Shown: positions 1 through 9,163, numbered from the stretch's first letter. The stretch is DNA of 64,000 bases from Methanococcoides sp. EBM-47 (GCA_001896725.1 MPPA01000052.1:123342-187341), one strand, 5' to 3'. Notes: generated from the letters alone by a model not told the origin. Made by a program: numbers and translations.

Positions 1-108
1 AGGCATTGGTCCAGTATAAATCATCGAAGATAACTATTTATAATTTATTTTTGTAATTAAGTACTTAATATATATCTAAACAAAAATCAACATATCGAGA
101 GGATAAGA

Positions 109-333
109 TTGACAATAATACCACTTGCACCGATAGAAAGGCTCATAAGGAGCGCTGGATCTCAAAGAGTTAGTGAATCTGCAGCAATAGCACTATCTGA
201 AATACTCGAAGAATACGGATTAGACATTTCTAGAGAGGCGATCAAGCTAGCTGAACACGCTGGAAGAAAAACTGTAAAATCTGAAGACATAGCCTTGGCA
301 AAGGACATGCTTTCCAAGAAAATGTTCAAATGA
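109..333 (+). CDS. Archaeal histone (HMf family)
   Basis: A 74-residue single histone fold. The N-terminus reads PLAPIERLIRSAG, then the alpha-2 helix (SESAAIALSEILEEYG) and the C-terminal SEDIALAKDML helix, as in HMfA/HMfB. It should dimerise and wrap DNA in the nucleoid. The start is a TTG at 109, placed by homology of the N-terminus and by a GAGAGGA ribosome-binding site at about 97-103; no ATG fits. The 108 bases upstream are very AT-rich with TATA-like stretches near 14-22 and 34-44. A second chromatin protein, MC1, is encoded at 60572-60862. Confidence 0.95.
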   Translation: MTIIPLAPIERLIRSAGSQRVSESAAIALSEILEEYGLDISREAIKLAEHAGRKTVKSEDIALAKDMLSKKMFK

Positions 334-339
334 TACAGT

Positions 340-855
340 TCAAATCACTTGCATAAATATATTAGACAGGCTTATTCCACCCAAGGTAACGATCGTTACC
401 ACAGCACCTGCAACAAGGACACCTGCGGATATAGCCATAAGCGCATGCCTGAAGCCTATGCCAAAAACAAAGGCTGCCGCACACCCAGTCCATGCACCTG
501 TTGCAGGTAGGGGAATGGCTACAAATATAGCCAGCCCCAAAGTACCATACTTTTCAAATGTTTCAGAATGATTATGACGAGTACGGGTAAAGAGCCAATT
601 GAAGAACTTGTCCCAGAACCTGAACCTGCGCAAATAGTTGGACACCGGCTCCAGGTATAGCAGAAGAGGTATCACCGGTAGCATATTACCTATGACCGCA
701 AAAAGATAGGCTTCTGCCGGATGCATTTGGTATTGAAGTAATGCAATCGGTATCGCACCTCTAAGTTCAGCCACAGGTAAGCAGCTGATCAGAATAGTGG
801 CAAGCCAGTTAGGAAAGATTTCAAAGATGTTTGTTAGTGATTGCAGAACGGTCAC
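340..855 (-). CDS. COG2426 membrane protein (Sm_multidrug_ex family)
   Basis: A 171-residue integral membrane protein with about four to five hydrophobic segments and the family features LPVAELRGAIPIAL near the N-terminus and a P-L-P-A-T-G-AW stretch in the middle. The family is called 'small multidrug export', but no transport substrate is firmly established, so I infer only a membrane protein. It starts with GTG at 855, eight bases after GGAGG, and only one base separates that GTG from the rfcS TAG stop at 857-859, so the two genes are almost certainly co-transcribed and coupled. Confidence 0.8.
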   Translation of the reverse strand: MTVLQSLTNIFEIFPNWLATILISCLPVAELRGAIPIALLQYQMHPAEAYLFAVIGNMLPVIPLLLYLEPVSNYLRRFRFWDKFFNWLFTRTRHNHSETFEKYGTLGLAIFVAIPLPATGAWTGCAAAFVFGIGFRHALMAISAGVLVAGAVVTIVTLGGISLSNIFMQVI

Positions 856-856
856 T

Positions 857-1813
857 CTAATTCCCTCCTTTTAGTACAAAATGCGCGATCAATGCTTCAA
901 GTTGTATCCTTTCATTAGCGCCTTCGGCAATCCTGAAGTCCACTTCCCCTATAACATCAATGAGTTCTACCATTTTTTCCTGAGAAATAGATATGTTTAA
1001 CATAGCCCGATAGATCTGGCCTACCACATCTTCGCCTGAAAGGCCCTGGTCAAGAAGAAGTTCATCCAAAAGTTTGCGTGCAGCTATGAAATTGCCACTA
1101 AGTGCGGTGTCGATCAGATCCGTGATCTGCTCTGGACGAGCTGTGGCAGTGATCTTATAAATGGTATCTTTATGTACTATATTGTCAACAAGAGAAGCAG
1201 CCTGCAATGCATTGATGGCCTTGCGCATATCCCCCTGGGCAACATATTTGATAGCATCCATACCGTCAGTTGAAACTTCGATCCCTTCATTACTGGCCAC
1301 AAAAAGCACACGTTCGGCCACCGCATCATCCGAAAGAGGGCGGAACCTATAAACTGCACACCTTGACTGTATGGGTTCTATGATCTTTGAGGAATAGTTG
1401 CAAGAAAGAATGAAACGACAATTATTAGTATAGCGTTCCATGGTCCTTCTCAGAGCGGCCTGAGCATCTGAAGTGAGGGCATCGGCCTCATCAAGGAATA
1501 TTATCTTAAAATCTGCCCCGCCAATGGGGGATGTTTTAGCGAAGTTCTTGATCTTGGTACGTACAACATCAATCCCTCTTTCATCGGATGCGTTCAGCTC
1601 AGTGAAATTTTCTCTCCACGAGTCTGCAAATAACTCCTTTGCAATGGAAACTGCGGTAGCCGTTTTCCCTACACCCGGAGGACCAGAGAAAAGCAAATGA
1701 GGAAGGTTTCGGCTTTTTACATAGGATTTGAGCCTTTCTATTGTCTCTGTCTGACCGACAACATCATCAAGTCTCATAGGCCTGTATTTTTCGATCCATA
1801 TCTCTTCTTTAAT
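857..1813 (-). CDS. rfcS: Replication factor C small subunit (clamp loader), probable AUU start
   Basis: AAA+ clamp-loader subunit that, with RfcL, loads PCNA. Visible are Walker A (GPPGVGKTA), Walker B (FLDEADAL), sensor 1 (LSCNYSS) and the SRC arginine-finger motif (IQSRC). The first ATG (1777) would cut off the universally conserved RFC box I. Reading upstream in frame from that ATG gives [11 protein letters not shown], exactly box I, and then an ATT (1813-1811), an ATC (1816-1814) and a TAA stop. A strong GGAGG lies seven bases before the ATT. I therefore extend the gene to 1813 (318 residues, typical length). The start is either a genuine AUU codon or a base error; no ATG, GTG or TTG is available in the extension. 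Confidence 0.92.
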   Translation of the reverse strand: MKEEIWIEKYRPMRLDDVVGQTETIERLKSYVKSRNLPHLLFSGPPGVGKTATAVSIAKELFADSWRENFTELNASDERGIDVVRTKIKNFAKTSPIGGADFKIIFLDEADALTSDAQAALRRTMERYTNNCRFILSCNYSSKIIEPIQSRCAVYRFRPLSDDAVAERVLFVASNEGIEVSTDGMDAIKYVAQGDMRKAINALQAASLVDNIVHKDTIYKITATARPEQITDLIDTALSGNFIAARKLLDELLLDQGLSGEDVVGQIYRAMLNISISQEKMVELIDVIGEVDFRIAEGANERIQLEALIAHFVLKGGN

Positions 1814-1949
1814 GATTTACCCTCCTTCCAAAAAATTAGTAGTGCATAGATAGTGGTAGGTATTTTTTAAACTTTCGAATACATCGCCGAAAGATCATAA
1901 AACAAAGATATCAAAACAAAAAGAAATAGATGTTGTGCAGCGCAACATC

Positions 1950-2288
1950 TTACTCATTATTGTAAACAGAATCATAGGCATGTTTGCCGACAACCGGCAC
2001 TTTGAACTTTGTTCCTCTGTATGCCATAACAATGAAGACCAACAGCAGGAAAATACACAAAAATCCTGCAATGTCTGCTAGCACCCAGCCAAAGTAGGGT
2101 ATCCACCCGATTAGGAACACGATCAATGACAAGGGAATGAATACCAATACAGACTGCATGGCGTGGAAACGGACAAACTTGTTTTGCCTCTCGATCATGA
2201 GGAAAAGTATTCCTGTGAACCAGAATCCCACATAGCACAAAGCTGCAACAATGTTCTCGTCCAACCCGATCGATGTTTTATATGTCAT
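1950..2288 (-). CDS. DUF4870 membrane protein at the end of the rnf operon
   Basis: A 112-residue protein with three hydrophobic helices and the DUF4870/Tic20-like pattern (NIVAALCYVGFWFTGILF, then IERQNKFVRFHAMQS). The start is the ATG at 2288, which overlaps the rnfB TGA as ATGA and is preceded by GAGAGG; the longer frame to 2324 would run into rnfB. An extra small membrane gene at this position also follows rnfB in Methanosarcina acetivorans (established context), suggesting a role in assembly or function of the complex. The role itself is inference. Confidence 0.82.
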   Translation of the reverse strand: MTYKTSIGLDENIVAALCYVGFWFTGILFLMIERQNKFVRFHAMQSVLVFIPLSLIVFLIGWIPYFGWVLADIAGFLCIFLLLVFIVMAYRGTKFKVPVVGKHAYDSVYNNE

Positions 2289-3091
2289 GGTACACCTCTC
2301 AGTTCTATTGTGTGCTGAGGACATTTCTCAACACATATCCCGCAGGCAGTACATTTAGACTGGTCGATCTCGGCCAAGAAATCAGTAACTGTTATTGCCT
2401 GTACAGGACAGTTCTTTTCACATATTTTGCACGCGATGCATCCTACAGTACATGCGGCCTTTACATCCTTACCCTTGTCATGAGAGCGACACTTGATATA
2501 AACCCTTTCAGATTCTTTTGCAAAAACGAGGATGCCGTTTGGACAGGCTGATATGCAAAGCCCACAGCTTGTACATATATTTTTATTGATATGCGGTAGC
2601 TTGTCTTCTCCTATAGATATAGCACCAAATGGACAGGCACGTACACATGTACCACGACCCATGCAACCGAAATTGCAACCTTTTTCTCCATCTGAGAGCA
2701 TCATCACGGCCTTACAGTCCTCCATTCCCACATATTCGAACCTGTCGATGCAATTTACTCCCCCGTTACAAAGTACAAAAGGATATTCTCTCTCTCCTTC
2801 TGTGAGTTCCTGGCCCATGAGACCGCCTATTTGCTTGGCGACATCGAACCCACCTACTGGACAGCCATCGATCGGAGCATCATCATCCACAACTCTCTGA
2901 GCGAAGTCAGAACATCCGGCATAGCCACATGCTCCACAGTTAGCACCTGGAAGTATGCTCATTATCTCGTCTACCAGAGGATTGGTTTCAACCTTGAACT
3001 TACGAGAGGCAACTATAAGCATTACTCCTACTGCAAGCCCAAGACCTCCTAAGATGGCTACGGATTGTATCAATAAGGTATTTAAGTTCAT
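2285..3091 (-). CDS. rnfB: Rnf complex iron-sulfur subunit RnfB
   Basis: A 268-residue electron-transfer subunit. An N-terminal membrane helix (residues about 8-28) is followed by a C-x2-C-x4-C cluster motif (CGACGYAGC) with a distal Cys, and then a chain of ferredoxin-type motifs (GCMGRGTCVRACP, CTSCGLCISACP, CIACKICEKNCP, CTACGICVEKCP). It passes electrons within the Rnf complex that links ferredoxin oxidation to sodium translocation. It overlaps rnfA by 4 nt and the downstream DUF4870 gene by 4 nt, showing tight coupling. Confidence 0.96.
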   Translation of the reverse strand: MNLNTLLIQSVAILGGLGLAVGVMLIVASRKFKVETNPLVDEIMSILPGANCGACGYAGCSDFAQRVVDDDAPIDGCPVGGFDVAKQIGGLMGQELTEGEREYPFVLCNGGVNCIDRFEYVGMEDCKAVMMLSDGEKGCNFGCMGRGTCVRACPFGAISIGEDKLPHINKNICTSCGLCISACPNGILVFAKESERVYIKCRSHDKGKDVKAACTVGCIACKICEKNCPVQAITVTDFLAEIDQSKCTACGICVEKCPQHTIELRGVP

Positions 3092-3675
3092 ATTGGTATC
3101 ACCCAGAAATAATTAACAAAGGCCATAGAGAGCATCAGGGCGATGAGGAAGGCCTGGGGAAGACCCTTGATCGCAGAAGGGATGTTCACAAGCGTGGAGC
3201 GTTCCCTGATAGCTGACATCATCAGCATTACGATAGTGTATCCCAAACCTGCTGCAAAACCGAACAATACACTTTGTGCAAATCCATAATCTGACCTTAC
3301 ATTCAGCAATACTGCACCAAGTACTGCACAATTCGTACTGATCAGGGGGAGGTATATACCAAGGGAACGATAAAGAGAAGGTATATTTTTCCTGACCACG
3401 AACTCAACAAGTTGCACAAGGGCCGCAATGACGACAATGAAACTTATTAGAGAAAGGAACTCCATTTTCAATGGTACTAATAGGTAAGTGTACAGGAGAT
3501 AGGAAGCGGTAGATGACATAGTCATTACAAAAACTACAGCTCCGGACATACCTGCAGCACTTTTTACATCTTTTGTCACACCTACGAAAGAGCACAGCCC
3601 GAGGAACTGGATGAGAAGGAAGTTCTTAATGAACACACCTTCCATGAAAATAGTGAAAAGGGATGTATCTGCCAT
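3088..3675 (-). CDS. rnfA: Rnf complex membrane subunit RnfA
   Basis: A 195-residue polytopic subunit with about six transmembrane helices. It carries the RnfA/RnfE family cysteine signatures in the first helix (LGLCSFVGVT) and in the pseudo-symmetric half (LPLISTNCAVLGA), which in the family coordinate an intramembrane iron-sulfur centre. The frame is open to a GTG at 3684, but that GTG forms part of the ribosome-binding site GAGGTG; the ATG at 3675 has correct spacing and is preferred. It overlaps the rnfB start. Confidence 0.95.
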   Translation of the reverse strand: MADTSLFTIFMEGVFIKNFLLIQFLGLCSFVGVTKDVKSAAGMSGAVVFVMTMSSTASYLLYTYLLVPLKMEFLSLISFIVVIAALVQLVEFVVRKNIPSLYRSLGIYLPLISTNCAVLGAVLLNVRSDYGFAQSVLFGFAAGLGYTIVMLMMSAIRERSTLVNIPSAIKGLPQAFLIALMLSMAFVNYFWVIPI

Positions 3676-3676
3676 T

Positions 3677-4291
3677 TTATTCACCTCTTACCCGCTTCTT
3701 TTCTTTCTGGTAATTTATTATGGCCATCAGAATACCTATGGTAAGGAAAGCCCCTGGGGGCAGGATCATATTGGTTACCGAAGGGTTTACAGGCAAAGTA
3801 ATGAGGGTATGACCAAAGGTCACTATCTGCCCGCTTCCCAGTAATTCACGAATGCCGCCTATAAGCATCAGAACAAGCAAAAAGCCTGTGGATATACCAA
3901 GAGCGTCAATGACCGAATAGAAGGGGCCATTCCTGTTTGCATATGCCTCTGCACGGCCAATGATTATACAGTTCACTACTATAAGAGGTATAAATACACC
4001 CAGTGCGGCATACATGGAAGGCGAGTATGCCTCCATTATCATATCCACAATGGACACGAACGTGGCTATGATTATGATGAATATTGGAAGTCTTACAGCA
4101 GAAGGGATCTGTTTTCTCAAGAGCGATACGAAAAGGTTGGCGAACACTAACACAAAAGCAGTGCCTGCCGACATACCAATTGCATTTTCTACTGATGTTG
4201 TAACTGCCAGGGTGGGACACAGACCCAGAACAAGACCGAATATTGGGTTATCCCGCGTAATACCCCTGATGAACTCACTTAAAGGATTCAT
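3677..4291 (-). CDS. rnfE: Rnf complex membrane subunit RnfE
   Basis: A 204-residue polytopic protein, inverted-topology partner of RnfA. Family cysteine motifs are seen in LVLGLCPTLAVTTSV and FIPLIVVNCIIIGRAEA. It should span the membrane with about six helices and help form the sodium/electron path. Only five bases separate it from the rnfG stop and one from the rnfA start. Confidence 0.96.
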   Translation of the reverse strand: MNPLSEFIRGITRDNPIFGLVLGLCPTLAVTTSVENAIGMSAGTAFVLVFANLFVSLLRKQIPSAVRLPIFIIIIATFVSIVDMIMEAYSPSMYAALGVFIPLIVVNCIIIGRAEAYANRNGPFYSVIDALGISTGFLLVLMLIGGIRELLGSGQIVTFGHTLITLPVNPSVTNMILPPGAFLTIGILMAIINYQKEKKRVRGE

Positions 4292-4296
4292 TTAAC

Positions 4297-4875
4297 TCAC
4301 CTTGCCCCCTCTGCCTTTTTTATTGATTCAATCTTGGAATTCAATGCATCTATGACAGCCTGTGAAGAGATCGTAGCACCAGTAATGGAATCTATGCTAC
4401 CACCAGAACTCGAAAGTTTGAGCTGGCTTAAAGGAACCCCATTGAATTGTTGTCTGAAAGCTGGTTCAATGATCTTAGATCCCAGTCCTGGAGTTTCAGC
4501 ATGTGAGAGCACGCTCATACCTGTAACCTGTCCAAAATCAGAGGTTACACCGCCTGCAACCTCTATAATATCCTGTGAACCTGGTTGCCTCTTATAGAAT
4601 GCATAACCTATGAGATTGCCGGAGCCATCCTTGGCAAGATAGTATAATATCTCCTTATCGCCATCTTCATTGATGATCGTATCACCATATACCGGATCAA
4701 AGGTTGCTGCCTGAGGCATCACCTCTAATAGTTTTTGCTCCCTGGCCTTAGCTATATTTTCCTTTAGCTGTTCCTGGGTTGGTACATAGGTGATCCCTAG
4801 AAGTGTTGCTGCCACAGCGGCTATAAGCACCAATTTACCAACAATGATAATGAAATCTCTGTTATCATCACTCAT
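4297..4875 (-). CDS. rnfG: Rnf complex FMN-binding subunit RnfG
   Basis: A 192-residue protein with one N-terminal membrane helix (about 10-29) and an extracytoplasmic FMN_bind domain. The flavinylation motif is SITGATISS at residues 163-171, with Thr168 the predicted site of phosphoester-bound FMN, as in NqrC/RnfG family members. The flavin transferase ApbE is encoded nearby on the opposite strand (9265-10290). The gene overlaps rnfD by 8 nt. Confidence 0.96.
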   Translation of the reverse strand: MSDDNRDFIIIVGKLVLIAAVAATLLGITYVPTQEQLKENIAKAREQKLLEVMPQAATFDPVYGDTIINEDGDKEILYYLAKDGSGNLIGYAFYKRQPGSQDIIEVAGGVTSDFGQVTGMSVLSHAETPGLGSKIIEPAFRQQFNGVPLSQLKLSSSGGSIDSITGATISSQAVIDALNSKIESIKKAEGAR

Positions 4876-5884
4876 CAGATAATACCCCCATCTTCAAGCT
4901 TGAAGGAAGTTTATCTGTCAAGCGACGATAAAACCTGCCTGCTCGACCCTCGCTACCAAAGGAAGCGGGACGTGTAGTGGTTTCGATGAATGAAGACAAA
5001 CTGTTTGCCAGGAATAATCCATAAAATGTCCCAGCCACGTAATTATCAAAATAACCATATATTGATACCAGAAGACCACAAACCATACCATAGATAATGC
5101 GACCTTTCTTAGTGACGGGAGACGTGGGAGTGTCAGTGGCAATGAAAAGAATTCCAAAGAAAACGGCACCTACCATCGAATAATTCAATTCGATGCTTGG
5201 GTCGAGGAATTTGAACATCAGGGACAGATACATAAGAGGGTTCAAAACCCCTGTCCTGATCAGTTCAGCAGCAGCAAACAGCACATTAAGGGTCTGAGGG
5301 AATAGGACCATCGTAAGGAAAAATGCTACTGGCACCCTCCATTCCACAAACCCTCTATAGATAAGGTATACACCACCTATTAGAGCAATAGGTGACACAT
5401 CCACTAGCAATCCTGCACCATTCTCAAGCACGAAATCTGATAACTGACCCACATGGGGAGTTGAAACAGGAGCCATAAGATTGGGCCAAGAACTGCTGAT
5501 GAATATCCATGCTGCAAGCACAGGATTGAACACATAGGAGCCAATACCTCCAAATGCGTGTTTACCAATGGAAATGGCAAAAAAAGATCCAACTACCGGT
5601 AACCACAGAGGGGCTTCGGGGGGCATTACCAGAGATAGCATTAAGCCTATCAGCACTGCATTCCCATCGTTTATAGTGAGCTTATTACTAAAGATCTTCT
5701 GTATACCTGCCTCTGTGATAACTGCAGCAAGTGTACCAGCAAGAATTATGCTCAAAGCAGGTAGACCGAAGAAATATATTGATACAAGGCTCACAGGCAG
5801 AAGGGCTAGTACCTTGCTCCACATAATGGATCTGAAATGGATCGGAGACTTTCTATGGGGGGGAGCGGATATAGTAAATGTCAT
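4868..5884 (-). CDS. rnfD: Rnf complex membrane subunit RnfD
   Basis: A 338-residue NqrB/RnfD-family integral membrane protein with about nine to ten helices. Family landmarks are GKHAFGGIGSYVFNPVLAA and the later loop TDTPTSPVTKKGR. Bacterial RnfD/NqrB carry a covalent FMN on the Thr of an S-G-A-T motif after the first landmark; I see no such motif in this protein, where the corresponding stretch reads MAPVSTPHVGQLSDF. It ends 8 nt inside rnfG and starts directly after the rnfC stop. Confidence 0.95.
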   Translation of the reverse strand: MTFTISAPPHRKSPIHFRSIMWSKVLALLPVSLVSIYFFGLPALSIILAGTLAAVITEAGIQKIFSNKLTINDGNAVLIGLMLSLVMPPEAPLWLPVVGSFFAISIGKHAFGGIGSYVFNPVLAAWIFISSSWPNLMAPVSTPHVGQLSDFVLENGAGLLVDVSPIALIGGVYLIYRGFVEWRVPVAFFLTMVLFPQTLNVLFAAAELIRTGVLNPLMYLSLMFKFLDPSIELNYSMVGAVFFGILFIATDTPTSPVTKKGRIIYGMVCGLLVSIYGYFDNYVAGTFYGLFLANSLSSFIETTTRPASFGSEGRAGRFYRRLTDKLPSSLKMGVLSDE

Positions 5885-7237
5885 TTATTCACCTCCACAG
5901 GCACAACCAAGTTTAAGGTTCGAAGATTCTTTTTGAGGCAGATCTTCATATACCATCTCAATAGCATCTTTGGCATACCTGATCAACTGAAGAATGTGTA
6001 TTTTAGAGGGGCACACTATAGCACAGTTGCCGCATTCAATACAGTTCTCGATATGTGCCTGACGACACTCATCAAAGCGCCCCTGATCAGCCAGAACAGC
6101 AATTTTGTTTGGCAGAAGTTCCACTGGGCATACGTCCACACATGCTGCACAATGAATGCAGGCGATAGCTTCATCCCTTGATATATCTTCAGGTTTCTGG
6201 AAAGAGATCCTTGTGGTGGTCTTTGTTACCGGGACCTCATCAGTGTACTGGGCAACCCCTGTTCTCATACCGTTAGCAATAAGTTTGCCCGACTCACTTG
6301 GATAACCTCCACATGCCTCTATTACATCCTTGAAAGGTGTACCTATCCTTACCAGCACTTGGGCAGGACAGTTCTCAAGACCTTCCAGGGAAATGACGGT
6401 TTCATAGTAAGGCTTCCCCTGATGTACAGCATCATAGAGAGCTTTTGCTGATTTGACACTGCATATAGCCACACCCACGTCTGCAGGAGTGCAGCCAACT
6501 GGCACCTTTTTCCCAGTTACATTGTAGGTGAAAAAATTAAGGATGCGTTTACCATATATACGCTTCTGGGAGACCACCACAATATCAGATCCCTGGTCCT
6601 TGAAATAATAACCTATCCTACGACTGCCTATAAGGGGAGCAACTTCCAGCTGTTTTCCTTCAAATCTTAACCCACTGAAAGCTGCTATGGACTCGGCATC
6701 ATCACTACGTAGTACAATAGCACCTTTTGATGCACCTGCAGCCTTCATGAGAAGTTTGAGCGCCTCTAGCATCTGAGTACCATATTCTTCAGGTGTGCTG
6801 AATTTGCCCCCGAACCATTCAGATGATGTGGCATTGATGAGTACTGTGTTTATAGTTTTACAATCAGGCCTTAGAACACATTGTGTTGGAACACCATAGT
6901 GTTCCACTATACCGGAACTTCTTATCAGTTCAATCAGATCATTTGCTGAAGGGTCCTTTGTTGGTATGAATTCTACGGTCTGATCACTTTCAATGGTCTT
7001 GATAATAACACTCAGGACCTTATTACCATCAGGATGAGGGGCCATCTCGATCGAGAGAACCTCACCACAGACACTTGAATGAACAGATGAGCCATTGTTG
7101 TCTTTACTATCCCCTATTTTTTGCCCAATGATCACAGGATCGCCTTTTTTGACCATTGGAATGCAGGGTATGCCCTTGTGCTGTTTAAGGGGAATTATTA
7201 CCTTCTCTGGTAACTTACTTAGTCGCTTACTTTCCAT
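5885..7237 (-). CDS. rnfC: Rnf complex electron-input subunit RnfC
   Basis: A 450-residue soluble subunit. It has the N-terminal RnfC barrel-sandwich segment (HKGIPCIPMVKKGDPV), a Complex1_51K-like middle and two C-terminal 4Fe-4S motifs (CIHCAACVDVCPVEL and CIECGNCAIVCPSKI). Bacterial RnfC binds NADH/FMN; in cytochrome-containing methanogens without NADH-linked Rnf, the electron partner is thought to differ (established for Methanosarcina, applied here by inference). It is the first rnf gene after mmcA, 13 nt downstream of it. Confidence 0.95.
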   Translation of the reverse strand: MESKRLSKLPEKVIIPLKQHKGIPCIPMVKKGDPVIIGQKIGDSKDNNGSSVHSSVCGEVLSIEMAPHPDGNKVLSVIIKTIESDQTVEFIPTKDPSANDLIELIRSSGIVEHYGVPTQCVLRPDCKTINTVLINATSSEWFGGKFSTPEEYGTQMLEALKLLMKAAGASKGAIVLRSDDAESIAAFSGLRFEGKQLEVAPLIGSRRIGYYFKDQGSDIVVVSQKRIYGKRILNFFTYNVTGKKVPVGCTPADVGVAICSVKSAKALYDAVHQGKPYYETVISLEGLENCPAQVLVRIGTPFKDVIEACGGYPSESGKLIANGMRTGVAQYTDEVPVTKTTTRISFQKPEDISRDEAIACIHCAACVDVCPVELLPNKIAVLADQGRFDECRQAHIENCIECGNCAIVCPSKIHILQLIRYAKDAIEMVYEDLPQKESSNLKLGCACGGE

Positions 7238-7250
7238 TATAATTCGCTCC

Positions 7251-8738
7251 TTAAAGTACTGGTTCCCTCTCTACTTCAACCGGCTTTTGTCTGGGTATCG
7301 TTATGCTGACCTCCTGAGTAGGAGCTGTTGTTCCTGCAGGATCGGCATCATAACCTAGTAGCTCCCAATTAATGTGAAGGGTCCCTGAAGCAGACCCTGA
7401 ATGGCAATCAGCACATATCAGCGGATCTCCCAGACCAACGCCCTTACTTGCAATATTATGGTTTACCTGATACAAGAGATCAACATGTCTGAGAATAGCG
7501 TTTGGATAATCAGGCTTATTATCAAGGTCCCCATCGTATGAACGGATCTCAGAGATTGTGACCTTACCATCCCCATTAGAATCAGCTGCCTTAACTGCGG
7601 ATGGGGGTATCGGGTTACCCAGTGAAGAGCTATTGTTCGGGTTGTTCAGGACTTCCTGGTCCAGACCTTCATCCCACCACACACCACGTATTAAATTGAA
7701 AGTTTTCAGTTTCACACCTTCTTCATCCTTACTGGCCATTACCGGGAGTTTTTCATTGTATACCCCACTTGACCAGGCCAGAGTTGGCATAAAATCGGAC
7801 TCATGATACGTTGCTTCAAAAATCCCATTCTCCCAGCTAAAACCACTTATTGGAGTAACGCCTGCAATATCACCACCTGGTAACATGGGAATGTGACATG
7901 TCTCGCATTCAATGGTCTCAAGGTGACCATCAACTATACCACCATGGGAAATACCTGCATGGCAACCTTCTGAGTCACAGCCCTTTACCTTCACATAGTC
8001 CTCATGGCCTGAATCAAGAGGTATCCTCCGACCTATCTGATGCTTATAGGTTTCATGGCATTCCACACAATTCACATTGGAATGAACATCATATTCTGAA
8101 GCATTTGCGGCCATCCATGTAACTGCACTGACAGCAGCTTCATTTTGATGACAGGTATTAGCACATTGCTCCTTTTTGGGACCTGCATTGACCTCATCAT
8201 GTATCTCAGTAACGATCGGTAAAGGAGTGAGTATATTTAAAGCATAGCTTGCAACATATAAAGGATCTTTCTGTGCTTTCTTGCTGGCTTCTTCAATTGC
8301 TGCTTCTTTTGCACCGGCAATATTTCCAGAGGAAATGCTTGCAACGCGTAATTCATAATTGTATAGACCGTTTTGTTCATGACAGACCATGCAATCGACA
8401 TCTGCACCGTATTCTTCAAGGTCCCCTCCCCCAGGGTGCAACGGACCGTAAACACTTAACCATGTTTCTTTATCCATGTCACTAAAAAGGATACCTTGTT
8501 TCATGAGAGAGGACCACTCGGCCAGATCCTGCCTCACATGGAAAGAATTGTTCACTTCAGCCTGTGTATTTAAATGACAGCCCATACAAACCTTATCTGA
8601 CCATCTCTGATCGGTCATATAGTGAGATGAGATGACCTCATTACCACTATATCCGACATAAGCGTATACTCCGGATATGAAAAGCATCGATATAGCAATT
8701 ACAATGAGAAAACCTGCTTTCATGAAAATCACACTCAC
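7251..8738 (-). CDS. mmcA: Multiheme c-type cytochrome MmcA
   Basis: A 495-residue exported cytochrome with an N-terminal signal segment (about 7-26, ending VYA). Seven heme attachment motifs are visible: CXXCH at 51, 116, 224, 278 and 442, a CX3CH at 192-197 and a CX4CH at 254-260. This matches the mix of classical and atypical motifs of Methanosarcina MmcA, which exchanges electrons with methanophenazine and the Rnf complex outside the membrane. Residues 386-397 form a textbook EF-hand loop (DSNGDGKVTISE). The start is uncertain: the GTG at 8738 overlaps the upstream stop as GTGA, while an ATG at 8723 gives a more usual signal peptide. Confidence 0.95.
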   Translation of the reverse strand: MSVIFMKAGFLIVIAISMLFISGVYAYVGYSGNEVISSHYMTDQRWSDKVCMGCHLNTQAEVNNSFHVRQDLAEWSSLMKQGILFSDMDKETWLSVYGPLHPGGGDLEEYGADVDCMVCHEQNGLYNYELRVASISSGNIAGAKEAAIEEASKKAQKDPLYVASYALNILTPLPIVTEIHDEVNAGPKKEQCANTCHQNEAAVSAVTWMAANASEYDVHSNVNCVECHETYKHQIGRRIPLDSGHEDYVKVKGCDSEGCHAGISHGGIVDGHLETIECETCHIPMLPGGDIAGVTPISGFSWENGIFEATYHESDFMPTLAWSSGVYNEKLPVMASKDEEGVKLKTFNLIRGVWWDEGLDQEVLNNPNNSSSLGNPIPPSAVKAADSNGDGKVTISEIRSYDGDLDNKPDYPNAILRHVDLLYQVNHNIASKGVGLGDPLICADCHSGSASGTLHINWELLGYDADPAGTTAPTQEVSITIPRQKPVEVEREPVL

Positions 8739-9163
8739 TTTTCTGAGGCATCCTCTGGGATTTTAGAAGCAACATCTTCAAGCTGCTTTATAGCAACAAT
8801 TATAGCATTCCTCAGGTTTTGTTCGTTAGTAACTTTCAAGTCGTTAGTGACGTATTTATCGATCTCGAATGTCTTACGTACTACCCGTACATTAAAATCA
8901 AAGACCTTATCCATAAAGCCTTTTTCAGGGGTTATACCAAAAAAGTCAACATCCATACGATTGCCAACTATATTGGACTTGAGCTTTATTTTCTGCAGAG
9001 GGGAACCGGGTTTCACATAAATGATATGATGTTTTACAACACCAAATTGTTTTTCAATTCCCCTCCACCCATATTCCTCCATTATCTGGTGGATTGCCAC
9101 AATAAGGTATTTGTCCTTACTTGAATGAGAGCCTGTTGCTGAAGCTCCACTGTGTTCGCTCAT
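8735..9163 (-). CDS. Uncharacterised protein upstream of mmcA
   Basis: A 142-residue soluble-looking protein that I do not recognise. It has a Ser/Gly/His-rich start, then a compact mixed alpha/beta pattern (KYLIVAIHQIMEEYGWRGI, HHIIYVKPGSP, MDVDFFGITPEKG) and a helical C-terminus (NLRNAIIVAIKQLEDVASKI). There is no signal peptide, cysteine or heme motif. An AGGAAGTG ribosome-binding site precedes the ATG. Its stop overlaps the GTG of mmcA, so it is the first gene of the mmcA-rnf operon. A role in cytochrome maturation or redox regulation is possible but unsupported by sequence. Confidence 0.75.
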   Translation of the reverse strand: MSEHSGASATGSHSSKDKYLIVAIHQIMEEYGWRGIEKQFGVVKHHIIYVKPGSPLQKIKLKSNIVGNRMDVDFFGITPEKGFMDKVFDFNVRVVRKTFEIDKYVTNDLKVTNEQNLRNAIIVAIKQLEDVASKIPEDASEK

